Part shown: positions 1 to 7,718 of the stretch, piece after piece
Position numbering within the stretch: the first letter of the stretch is position 1
How the letters are laid out: each line of letters opens with the position of its first letter
DNA from: Pseudanabaena yagii GIHE-NHR1
Lineage (GTDB): Bacteria > Cyanobacteriota > Cyanobacteriia > Pseudanabaenales > Pseudanabaenaceae
Length of the DNA: 64,000 bases
Direction of reading: 5' to 3'
Assembly: GCF_012863495.1 (NCBI RefSeq)
Contig: NZ_JAAVJL010000001.1
Coordinates: forward strand, 2,971,501 to 3,035,500
Program-made: the position numbers and the translations under genes
The notes under the pieces: generated by a model
The model's database searches: none
What the model saw: the letters and a program-made list of their open reading frames with translations, nothing else
Told to the model about the DNA's origin: nothing

Positions 1-186
1 CATCATCATATCTAGCAAAATGGCATCGGGTTTAACTTGCGCGACGGTAGTTAATCCTTCTTTGCCTGATGTTGCGATCGTGGTTTTCCAATTACTCAGG
101 TTTTCGAGACAAACCTGCACGACCTGACGAATCATATATTCATCATCAATGAGAAGTAGAGTTTTATCGGAACTAGCTGTAACCAT
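1..186 (-). CDS. Response regulator receiver (CheY-like) domain, N-terminal part
   Basis: Only the first 62 codons are inside the window; the gene continues leftward past position 1. The reading runs from an ATG at 186 through a hydrophobic strand followed by the acidic pair (LLLIDDEY) typical of the first beta strand of a receiver domain. It reaches the phosphoacceptor strand (AILLDMMM) at the window edge. It is therefore a phosphorylation-controlled regulator, but its output domain and true length cannot be seen. The next gene on the same strand starts about 700 bp away, so there is no visible operon partner on this side. Confidence 0.8.
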   Translation of the reverse strand, partial: MVTASSDKTLLLIDDEYMIRQVVQVCLENLSNWKTTIATSGKEGLTTVAQVKPDAILLDMMM

Positions 187-208
187 AATATCGGGGTAAA
201 AATTACCT

Positions 209-321
209 TAGGAACTTGCTATTAATTAAAGTAACTGTGGCTTCGACTCCGCTCAGCTACCGTTGGCTGAGCGGAGTCGAAGCTACCGTTGGTGGGACAT
301 TTTTTATCCACAAGAGCCTTA
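209..321. repeat. Palindromic interspersed element, copy 1 of 4
   Basis: About 113 bp with a central hairpin (GGCTTCGACTCCGCTCAGC against GCTGAGCGGAGTCGAAGC-type arms) and outer ends that match, in inverse orientation, the ends of the copies near 17.2, 24.1 and 32.8 kb. The ATTAATTAAAGT stretch beside the left end is shared. It has no coding capacity and looks like a non-autonomous, MITE-like element. Confidence 0.75.
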
Positions 322-336
322 GCTCAGAATTATGAA

Positions 337-505
337 CTGGTGTTACGTGGAACTCAGGGTATGAATTTCTTACTGCTAGCACAGCAGGGCAACCACGGAG
401 GGATTGCCCCTACCTAAATAATTTAAATTTTGGGTAGGGGCTGTGCCTCCGTCGTGCCAGCCCCGATCCTTCAACATTGCAGGAATTCCTTCCACGTAAC
501 ATCAG
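337..505. repeat. 169-bp terminal-inverted-repeat element, copy 1 of 2
   Basis: The left end CTGGTGTTACGTGGAA and the right end TTCCACGTAACATCAG are inverted repeats of 16 bp with one mismatch. The interior holds a second palindrome around the GGGCAACCACGG and GTAGGGGC segments. A near-identical copy lies at 711-876 in the same orientation. No ORF of its own is convincing, so it is probably a MITE. Confidence 0.75.
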
Positions 506-615
506 TTATGAATAGCCTAATCTAAGAAAATGAGAACAATCTGAGGACAATAGAAAGTTTTAGAAATCATTTCAGAATTCCATGACACATAAAATTGCGG
601 CTAAAAGTCTAGCAA

Positions 616-688
616 TAAGCCCCCTAAATCCCCCAATTCTGGGGGACTTAAATCTGGTTCCCCCCAGAATTGGGGGGCTAGGGGGGCT
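616..688. repeat. C/G-rich inverted repeat (73 bp), copy 1 of 2
   Basis: The arms AGCCCCCTAAATCCCCC and GGGGGGCTAGGGGGGCT pair around AATTCTGGGGG-type inner arms. The same design recurs at 21760-21832 between two accessory genes. It sits between the two copies of the 169-bp element, so the whole 187-888 stretch is repeat-derived and has no credible gene. Confidence 0.7.
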
Positions 689-710
689 AAGATTACAGTT
701 CGTTTATTTA

Positions 711-876
711 CTGGTGTTATGTGGAACTCAGGGTATGAATTTCTTGCTGCTAGCACAGCAGGGCAACCACGGGGGGATTGCCCCTACCTGAATAATTTAA
801 ATTTTGGGTAGGGGCTGTGCCCCCGTGCCAGCCCCGATCTTTCAACATCGCAGGTATTCCTTCCACGTAATATCAG
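711..876. repeat. 169-bp terminal-inverted-repeat element, copy 2 of 2
   Basis: Starts CTGGTGTTATGTGGAA and ends TTCCACGTAATATCAG. It is nearly identical to 337-505 apart from scattered substitutions and a short deletion in the GTGCC region. It lies just downstream of the histidine kinase stop codon on the minus strand. Confidence 0.75.
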
Positions 877-888
877 TATTTATTTGTT

Positions 889-3534
889 TTAGCTGATTTG
901 ATTGGGAATTGTGAATGAAAAGTTACTCCCCTCTGACCAAACGCTTTCTGCCCAGATCTTACCGCCATGCTGCTTGACGATAGTACGACAGATCGCTAAG
1001 CCTAAACCTGTCCCTCCCTGTCGAGAATCCGAGCCATTAACTTGACTGAAGCGGTCAAAAATCTTCTCTAGCATTTGTTCAGGAATGCCCCTTCCATGAT
1101 CTTGAATATGGAAAATAATCTCATGGGGCGATGACTCAACTGTAAGTAATACTTCACTCTGAGGCGGCGAAAACTTGACGGCATTGCTCAATAAATTCAC
1201 CAGAATTTGCACAAGCCGATCGCGATCGCCAAAAATTTGCAAGGATGGCACATGACTCGATAGCTTGACCTGACTTGTCTCAGCGATCGCTTGCAGGGTT
1301 TCTATGGCTTGCTGGCAGATCTCCGCCGTATCCCACCATTGGCGATCAAGGTTGATGATATTGGATTCTAAACGCTCTAAGTCGAGAATGTCATTGACTA
1401 GACGGACTAGGCGCTCTGTGTCAGAGGCTGCGATATTCAGCATATGTTGAGATGTATCAGGTTGATTGGCTAACACTCCTGAGGCGAGTAAACCTAGTGC
1501 CCCGCGAATTGAAGATAGGGGTGTTCGCAATTCATGACTGACTACCGAGATAAATTCACTCTTAAGCTTTTCTACTGCCAACTTATCGGTAATATCTTCA
1601 CCGATGCTTAATGTGCCAATAATATTGCCCGTGCTATCGCGCATTGCAGTGTTATTCCAAGCGATCGCTAATAGCTCACCTGCCTTGGTCAAAATCTTAT
1701 TTTGAAAGTGAGGATATTCACCACTTGTAATTAGTTCATCAAATGCTAACTTTGATGCTTTTGCTTGTTCGCCTTGCAACAATAAGGTAAAGACATCTTG
1801 ACCAATTACCTCATCTAATGTGTAACCTGTTTCTGCCAGAAAAAATGGATTAACATATTCGATGCAGCCCTCATGATTGATACCAATCACTAATAGACGC
1901 ACATTGTCTAGCAATGATTGCCAACGACGGTTAAGGTTTTCTAGTTCGATTTGGCGTTGAGACAACTCCGCAGTGCGATCGGCAACCCTAATTTCGAGTT
2001 CATCCTTGGCATCTTGGAGTTCTTTTTCGACGGATTTGAGCAAATTAATATCCGTCATCGTGCCGACATATCCCAGCATGATGTCATTTTCGATTTCGGG
2101 AATTACCTGAGCAACTACCCATGTAATTTTTCCATCAGGATGGAGAAATCGATATTCAGCATAAAATTTTTGGCGATGTGTGGCTGCCTCATGCCATTGC
2201 CTAAATACGCGATCGCGATCTTCGGGATGAATACTCTTTGCCCAGCCTGAACCCATCGCCTCCGCAAAACTGATCCCCATAATTTCGCAACTGCGGTGAT
2301 TTACATAAATACTGTTGCCTTGTAGATCAGCACGAAAGATACCCACAGGTACTACTTCTGCAAGGGTTTCATATTGTCTCTGACTAGCGCGTAAAGCATC
2401 TTCAGCAAGTTTGCGATCGGTCACATCGATCGCCATCGAGATCCATAGACGCTTGCCGTTAGGTTGAATGTCTAAGGGCGCAGAATAATAGTCCCAAAAT
2501 AGCCTCTGTCCCTGTTTGGTGATTATTTGAGCAGTATCTACTTGAGCAATATCACTATTAAAATGCTCAGATCTGGCATAAAATTCCTGTAAAAAAGCAT
2601 CAACCTCAAGATGTCTCTCACCATAGACTTGGCGCGTCCAATCACGCACAGTGGGAATATCGGCGATCGCATAGCCAGATAGGTCTGTCCATGCCTGATT
2701 TACCAATAAAAATTCATCATTTTCGATATGTAAAGTAATCGGCAAAGGTGCATTAAAAATCGCTAGGCGAAATAGTTGCTCTTTTGTTTGTAACTCTGCC
2801 GTGCGTTCCTCAACTTTTTGCTCTAAGTCTTGATTATTTTGTTGTAATTGCAGTTCCGCTTGTTTGCGAATAGCTACTTCTTGAGTCAGCATCAAGTAAA
2901 TGAATACAAATAAGCTAAAACCAGTTACAGAACCAAGAATGACAAAAATCAGGGTGGTTTGAACATTATCCTCAACGGCTTGCGATTGCACGATAATTAG
3001 CTGATCTTCTACCTTTCGCATTTGGGCGATCTTCGCCTCAATTTCCTGACGCAATTGCCAAGCCCGATAGGTCAATTCCACTTGATTAGCTGTATTCTTA
3101 GGATTTTGTTGCCATAGTTGCAGCGATTTTTCGAGAACCTCAAGGCGTTGATTGACTAATGGCTCGACAATAGCAAAATGTTTTTGCTGATTAGGATTGT
3201 CTTGGATCAATTGGCGTAAGTCTTTGAGGCGATCTCGTAGTCCTTTAATTTTGGTATCGATGCCGAGCACAAAAATTGGATCTTCGGTAATAATCTGCCC
3301 CCGTCGCCCCAGTTCTGCATCAACGATATCGCCAATGATTCCCTGTAGATTCTCAATTACCGCACGAGTATGGACTAAACTGTGGCGATTTTCCTTTAAG
3401 CGCTGAATACTGACATAAGAGGCAATCCCACAACCAAATAACAGTAAAAATGCTACCCCAAAGCCATATTTGAGCATATACGCTTTGAGCGATTGGAGAT
3501 GGTGATCGCGTTCATTCGGTGAGGATGTGATCAT
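889..3534 (-). CDS. CHASE3-PAS sensor histidine kinase
   Basis: This is an 881-residue membrane-bound kinase. Residues about 22-44 form the first membrane segment. A CHASE3-like extracytoplasmic helical domain follows, with a second membrane segment near 195-217. A coiled coil then leads into three PAS/PAC units (about 250-385, 388-510 and 535-655). The HisKA box reads SVVSHELRTPLSS, with the phosphoacceptor His, and the HATPase_c part shows N, G1 and G2 boxes (NLLSNAVKF, HGRGIPE, GGTGLGLAI). All catalytic boxes are intact. It begins 5 bp after the stop of the large hybrid regulator upstream, so the two are almost certainly one operon and probably a cognate pair. The signal sensed is unknown. 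Confidence 0.92.
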   Translation of the reverse strand: MITSSPNERDHHLQSLKAYMLKYGFGVAFLLLFGCGIASYVSIQRLKENRHSLVHTRAVIENLQGIIGDIVDAELGRRGQIITEDPIFVLGIDTKIKGLRDRLKDLRQLIQDNPNQQKHFAIVEPLVNQRLEVLEKSLQLWQQNPKNTANQVELTYRAWQLRQEIEAKIAQMRKVEDQLIIVQSQAVEDNVQTTLIFVILGSVTGFSLFVFIYLMLTQEVAIRKQAELQLQQNNQDLEQKVEERTAELQTKEQLFRLAIFNAPLPITLHIENDEFLLVNQAWTDLSGYAIADIPTVRDWTRQVYGERHLEVDAFLQEFYARSEHFNSDIAQVDTAQIITKQGQRLFWDYYSAPLDIQPNGKRLWISMAIDVTDRKLAEDALRASQRQYETLAEVVPVGIFRADLQGNSIYVNHRSCEIMGISFAEAMGSGWAKSIHPEDRDRVFRQWHEAATHRQKFYAEYRFLHPDGKITWVVAQVIPEIENDIMLGYVGTMTDINLLKSVEKELQDAKDELEIRVADRTAELSQRQIELENLNRRWQSLLDNVRLLVIGINHEGCIEYVNPFFLAETGYTLDEVIGQDVFTLLLQGEQAKASKLAFDELITSGEYPHFQNKILTKAGELLAIAWNNTAMRDSTGNIIGTLSIGEDITDKLAVEKLKSEFISVVSHELRTPLSSIRGALGLLASGVLANQPDTSQHMLNIAASDTERLVRLVNDILDLERLESNIINLDRQWWDTAEICQQAIETLQAIAETSQVKLSSHVPSLQIFGDRDRLVQILVNLLSNAVKFSPPQSEVLLTVESSPHEIIFHIQDHGRGIPEQMLEKIFDRFSQVNGSDSRQGGTGLGLAICRTIVKQHGGKIWAESVWSEGSNFSFTIPNQIS

Positions 3535-3539
3535 CTTAC

Positions 3540-5903
3540 CTAGAAATTACTTGCTAATACAATTCTATTTCTTCCTGTCTCCTTTGCTTGATAAAGAGCC
3601 TTATCCATCCGTTGATATAAAAGCTCAACACTACTACCATCTTGGAGATATTCAACTACTCCTGCACTAAAGGTCACACTAAAAGATTCTGTTGCCGTGA
3701 CCAAAAATTTTTGCTGTCGCCAAATTTCTAAGAATTCATTCAGACGTTCTATACTTTGCTGACTATTAGCTCCATACAAGCCCACCACAAATTCCTCACC
3801 ACCCCAGCGCATTGTCACATCCTCACTACGGAAATTTTGCCGCAATAGCTTCCCAAACTGTTTGAGCACTAAATCGCCTACGCCATGTCCATAGCGATCG
3901 TTCACCTGCTTAAATAAGTCCAGATCCAAAATCGCTAAACAGAGGCTTTGATGATTGCGAGTCGCGAGTCGGATAAGTTGTGTCAAGCTTTGGATACCAC
4001 GACGATGAGTATAGATACCCGTGAGTCCATCAAAATCTGCTGCCTGACGCGATACGCGACTGCGTTCTAATCGACTGAGAATCCTTGTCTGCAAATCCGC
4101 TTCCACAATTGGCTTATTCAAATAGTCATCTGCCCCCGCCGCAAATATTTGGCGAATCGTCTGGCGATCGCTCTGGGATGACAAAAAGACAATCGGTAAA
4201 TCGTGCCATAGTGAAGCGGTTCGGACTGCTCGACAGAGATCGATGCCACTATAGTCGGGCATATTCAAATCCAAAATCAGCAAATCAGGAGCAGCGGATT
4301 CCAAAACCTGCCAAAACTGCTTAGGATCGGCTAACAGCGAAACTTCAAGATCCCATTGCGCCAATAGAATTTGCAAGACTTTCAATATATGGATATCGTC
4401 ATCAACGATTAGCACTCTGGGGCGATCGTTCCGTTGTTGCTGCATTACCTGCGCGATCGTACTGAGGATTTCCTCTGCCGAAGCTGGCTTTTCGATAAAG
4501 GCTTGTCCCCCTCTCTGGGCAGCCATCACCCGCTCACTCAATCCACTTGTAGCAGTAGTGATCACCGTGGGAATATCAATTTGCTTTTGCGCCAGTTCAT
4601 CCAACAGCACAAAGCCATTGTCACTCTCAGGAAACATTACATCTAAGAGAATGATATTAGGTCGCTCTTGATCAATTTTTTCCCTTGCGATCGCTAAGCT
4701 ATGCGCTGTTTCCACCCGCATTCCCCAAGTTTCCGCCTCCAGTTGAATCTCTTGGACAAATTCCACATCATCATCCACAATCAGCAACAGTGGTAACTTA
4801 GCAGACTCAATCGGTGGATGCGACACCGCTACATGATGATTAGTCGTATTCAGAGAATCCGTCGTAATTGCTTGCAAGGTATTGATCAATTGCTTCAGAT
4901 TGTCAGCATCAGTTGAGTTTAGAGTCTCATCATCCTTGAGCAGTTGCTCAATCTGACGTGCGATCGTTGAGCCTTGCGGAAATCCCAAAGTTCCCAAGGA
5001 GCCAATCAGCCGATGCGCTTCCATACAAGCTTTATGGCGCATTTCTAAATCTAAATTCCCCTCCTCCACGGCGATCGCTACCCGCCGAAACATCGGGATT
5101 AATTCCGCTAAATTGTCATGCAATCTTTTCGTAATCTCGGCTAGAGCCTCTTTCACCCGCGCCTCGGCAGTTTGCTGTGGTATAGAAGCGATCGCACTAG
5201 GCTGATCCTGTTGTTTGGCAGTAGGTTCCGCCTTGAGTCGATATCCCAATCCATACAAAGTCTCAATCGGATCTTCGCTAATCCCTGCCGCCTTCAACTT
5301 CTGTCGCAATCCTTTAATATGTGTCGTTACAGCCTCCTCACTGGGAAACTCTCCTGCTGACCAGACCTTATCTATTAACACACTGCGGCTAAATACCTGT
5401 TGAGGATGTCTGAGGAATAGTTCCAATAAACCATATTCTTTTTGAGTTAAGCGTAAAGGTTGCTGATTATAGGTCACAGTATTGGTACTGAAATCTAAAC
5501 GGAGATTCTCCCAAGTCAGCCCCTGCACCAATGTATCGTGATCATGGTAGCGCCGTAATAACGCCCGAATCCTTGCAATTAACTCCTGAAAGGCATAGGG
5601 TTTCACCACATAGTCATCGGCTCCTGCTTCTAAACCCATAACGCGATCGCTAGTACTATCCTTCGCCGTAAGCAGCAAGATCGGAATCATGTAACCTGCG
5701 GCTCGTAACTTAGTGCAGAGATCAATGCCATCACTATCAGGCAACATGATATCGAGAACCAGCAAGTCATAGGTATAGGTCTCGATATATTGCCACGCAG
5801 TTTTAGCATCGGCAGCCGTATCAATGGTGTAATTAGATTCCGTTAGTAGTTGCAACAGTATTGATGCCGAGAGACGATCATCCTCCACTATTAAAATTTT
5901 CAA
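3540..5903 (-). CDS. Hybrid regulator: REC-wHTH-HPt-REC-REC-GGDEF
   Basis: The 787 residues hold six modules. Receiver 1 (phosphoacceptor Asp51 in VLDIMLPD) and an OmpR-type winged helix (about 126-228, ending in the ETLYGLGYRL signature) come first. An HPt domain (about 245-350, His in AHRLIGSLG) follows, then receivers 2 (LLDVMFPE) and 3 (LILDLNMPD), and a C-terminal GGDEF domain. The GGDEF active site is GGEEF and an RxxD inhibitory site (RSED) lies five residues before it. It can therefore plausibly bind DNA, relay phosphate through its own HPt and make cyclic di-GMP under product inhibition. The partner kinase follows 5 bp downstream. The architecture is read directly; which output dominates is inference. 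Confidence 0.9.
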   Translation of the reverse strand: MKILIVEDDRLSASILLQLLTESNYTIDTAADAKTAWQYIETYTYDLLVLDIMLPDSDGIDLCTKLRAAGYMIPILLLTAKDSTSDRVMGLEAGADDYVVKPYAFQELIARIRALLRRYHDHDTLVQGLTWENLRLDFSTNTVTYNQQPLRLTQKEYGLLELFLRHPQQVFSRSVLIDKVWSAGEFPSEEAVTTHIKGLRQKLKAAGISEDPIETLYGLGYRLKAEPTAKQQDQPSAIASIPQQTAEARVKEALAEITKRLHDNLAELIPMFRRVAIAVEEGNLDLEMRHKACMEAHRLIGSLGTLGFPQGSTIARQIEQLLKDDETLNSTDADNLKQLINTLQAITTDSLNTTNHHVAVSHPPIESAKLPLLLIVDDDVEFVQEIQLEAETWGMRVETAHSLAIAREKIDQERPNIILLDVMFPESDNGFVLLDELAQKQIDIPTVITTATSGLSERVMAAQRGGQAFIEKPASAEEILSTIAQVMQQQRNDRPRVLIVDDDIHILKVLQILLAQWDLEVSLLADPKQFWQVLESAAPDLLILDLNMPDYSGIDLCRAVRTASLWHDLPIVFLSSQSDRQTIRQIFAAGADDYLNKPIVEADLQTRILSRLERSRVSRQAADFDGLTGIYTHRRGIQSLTQLIRLATRNHQSLCLAILDLDLFKQVNDRYGHGVGDLVLKQFGKLLRQNFRSEDVTMRWGGEEFVVGLYGANSQQSIERLNEFLEIWRQQKFLVTATESFSVTFSAGVVEYLQDGSSVELLYQRMDKALYQAKETGRNRIVLASNF

Positions 5904-6090
5904 GATGCTTGCCTCCTCAATACTGATTGCCTAGATATCAAAAACACTAAATCAACCCTAAATCATCAAATCATTGAGGATTTTCAGTAGGGTTATTCCT
6001 TAATATAAAAAAACAAAATGAGGAAATCATGAGGTAATCTTGACAATTCGTGAAAAGTGCTGCCTATCAAGATTTTTGGCTTTAGCAAAT

Positions 6091-6118
6091 TGAAAGCACG
6101 GCTTTGCCGCGCTTTCAA
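6091..6118 (-). terminator. Hairpin terminator after yggS
   Basis: TGAAAGC and GCTTTCA arms enclose CGGCTTTGCCG. It lies 40 bp after the yggS stop on the minus strand and is flanked by A/T tracts on both sides. Confidence 0.6.
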
Positions 6119-6157
6119 AAATTTTTCCGAGTTTTAAATCCGTGCAAAGCGCTGTAC

Positions 6158-6841
6158 TTAATAACCAGAAAATATTTGGCTACCAACCCGAATCATCGTT
6201 GCACCTGCCTTAACTGCGATCGCATAGTCCGCCGACATCCCCATCGAGAGTTCTTGAATATTTGCCCAACCGAGCGATCGCAACTTTGCGGCTAATTCCC
6301 CTACACGACTAAAAACCTCATAGGCTTGATCTCCATTTAAGCCCAAAGGCAAAATCGTCATCAGTCCCACAATATCAAGGTTTTGCAACTTCTCTAATTG
6401 AGGTAAATCCGCTAATAGTTCTGCTTCTGTCCAACCTGATTTATGAGGATCTTCCGCCAGCTTTACCTGCAATAGTAATTTTGGTGATTTGCCGAGTTCC
6501 TGAATTAAGCGATCGCATTGTGAGGCAAGGCTAAGGCGATCAAGCGAATGAATCCAATCAAATTGGGCGATCGCTTGCCTTGCTTTGTTACTTTGCAATG
6601 ATCCAATCATGTGCCAAGTAATATCCGTTAAATCTGCAAGTTCCGTTTGTTTGATTTTGGAGTCCTGCACTCGCGATTCACCAAAATCACGCACCCCTGC
6701 CGCATAGGCAGCCCTCACAGCTTCCGTAGTCGTGTATTTACTAACAGCAACCAGTTTCACCTGCGGCGGGATATTGACACGAATTTGATTAAGACGATCA
6801 GCGATCGTTTGACTAATTGAAGCAGGATTAACTTCAGGCAT
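6158..6841 (-). CDS. YggS/PROSC family PLP-binding protein
   Basis: A cytosolic pyridoxal-5-phosphate carrier/homeostasis protein of the alanine-racemase-fold YggS family. The PLP lysine motif LVAVSKYTT is near the N-terminus. HMIGSLQSNK, LLLQVKLAEDPHKSG, LSMGMSADYAIAVKAGATMIRVGSQIFG-like blocks follow in family order. I take the ATG at 6841 (227 residues, normal family length). A TTG 45 bp upstream would add residues with no family counterpart. The gene stands alone, divergent from the toxin-antitoxin pair to its right, and ends in a hairpin. In cyanobacteria the gene is often called pipY; without the neighbouring pipX I leave the symbol empty. Confidence 0.9.
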   Translation of the reverse strand: MPEVNPASISQTIADRLNQIRVNIPPQVKLVAVSKYTTTEAVRAAYAAGVRDFGESRVQDSKIKQTELADLTDITWHMIGSLQSNKARQAIAQFDWIHSLDRLSLASQCDRLIQELGKSPKLLLQVKLAEDPHKSGWTEAELLADLPQLEKLQNLDIVGLMTILPLGLNGDQAYEVFSRVGELAAKLRSLGWANIQELSMGMSADYAIAVKAGATMIRVGSQIFSGY

Positions 6842-6988
6842 GATAGGATTGGGCTTTATATAGCAAGAAGTATTCAGTAATGACAATGTTACTAGATATC
6901 CGCTTAATATCAGTTGCAGAATACCATCTTATAGCCCGTAATAAAAATGGGGAAAGTGTCTAAGTAATAAAAGCATTTTGGAGCAATA

Positions 6989-7219
6989 ATGAAAGCACTG
7001 AAAGCAATGGCAACCATCAATGAGGAAGGTCAACTTACTCTAGATCATCCTCTCTTGAATGACAAAAATAGTCGAGTAGAAGTTATTGTCCTAATCCCAG
7101 AAGCGACAGACCCAACACAATCAGAAATCCTATCAGATTTTCGCCAAGCTTGGCATGAAGCCATGACTGGACAAACAATTCCAGTTTCTCAATTGTGGGA
7201 TGGAATTGAAGATGACTGA
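6989..7219 (+). CDS. RelN-like antitoxin of a type II TA pair
   Basis: A 76-residue protein beginning MKALKAMATINEEGQL, an AbrB-like opening strand, with an acidic C-terminus (WDGIEDD) of the kind that wraps a toxin. Its stop overlaps the start of the next gene by 8 bp, the usual antitoxin-first arrangement. An upstream GGAGCAATA sequence serves as a plausible ribosome site. The toxin family downstream supports the call. The specific antitoxin subfamily name is from memory of cyanobacterial RelN proteins and is less certain than the role. Confidence 0.75.
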   Translation: MKALKAMATINEEGQLTLDHPLLNDKNSRVEVIVLIPEATDPTQSEILSDFRQAWHEAMTGQTIPVSQLWDGIEDD

Positions 7220-7568
7220 GAAACCTTTAATTCAAGTTGAAGCATCACCAACTTTTCAAAAAAACTTACGCACACTAGCTAAAAAATATCGAAGTATTCG
7301 TAAAGATATCCAACCAATCATCACCCAATTAGAACAAGGTCAAATACTAGGTGATCAAATCTCTGGAATTGGCTATGCAGTTTTTAAACTGAGAGTTCGC
7401 AATAGTGATAATCAAAAGGGCAAAAGTGGTGGCTATCGTTTAATTTATTACGTCAAAACTGCAACGGGGATTATCTTACTGACTATTTATCCCAAATCTG
7501 AACAGGTTGATATTGCCGCAGATGAAATTCAGAACATTATTACTACTTATGAGCAAGGCGATCGCTAA
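7212..7568 (+). CDS. RelE/ParE-family toxin
   Basis: A 118-residue basic protein with the RelE/ParE fold pattern. A helix pair rich in Lys/Arg (FQKNLRTLAKKYRSI) is followed by the strand cluster KLRVRN, SGGYRLIYYV and IILLTIYPKSEQ. The ATG at 7212 overlaps the antitoxin stop and is preferred over an in-frame ATG 12 bp upstream. Such toxins cleave ribosome-bound mRNA or target gyrase; the conserved GGYRLIYY block suggests the RelE side. A strong hairpin 6 bp after the stop closes the operon. Confidence 0.82.
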   Translation: MTEKPLIQVEASPTFQKNLRTLAKKYRSIRKDIQPIITQLEQGQILGDQISGIGYAVFKLRVRNSDNQKGKSGGYRLIYYVKTATGIILLTIYPKSEQVDIAADEIQNIITTYEQGDR

Positions 7569-7574
7569 CCAAAA

Positions 7575-7605
7575 GCTATGGGGCACGCTGCGCGTGCCCC
7601 ATAGC
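7575..7605. terminator. Hairpin after the RelN/RelE pair
   Basis: GCTATGGGGCACG pairs perfectly with CGTGCCCCATAGC around a short CTGCG-type loop. The 13-bp stem has no clear U tract, so it may act as a terminator or as an mRNA end protector. Confidence 0.6.
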
Positions 7606-7718
7606 TTAATTGCGCCTAGCTACTTAGACATGCAATGCAGTTAGTAAGTTTGCCGTGCGGATTTTGCTAAACTACTATAACCTGAATATTTCTTAACACT
7701 TTTCCCTAGAAACTCCCA

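Noticed and set aside
582-791. A 69-codon plus-strand frame across the repeat cluster
   Set aside because: It runs through two palindromic repeats and has Pro/Gly-rich composition dictated by them; no ribosome site and no protein-like pattern.
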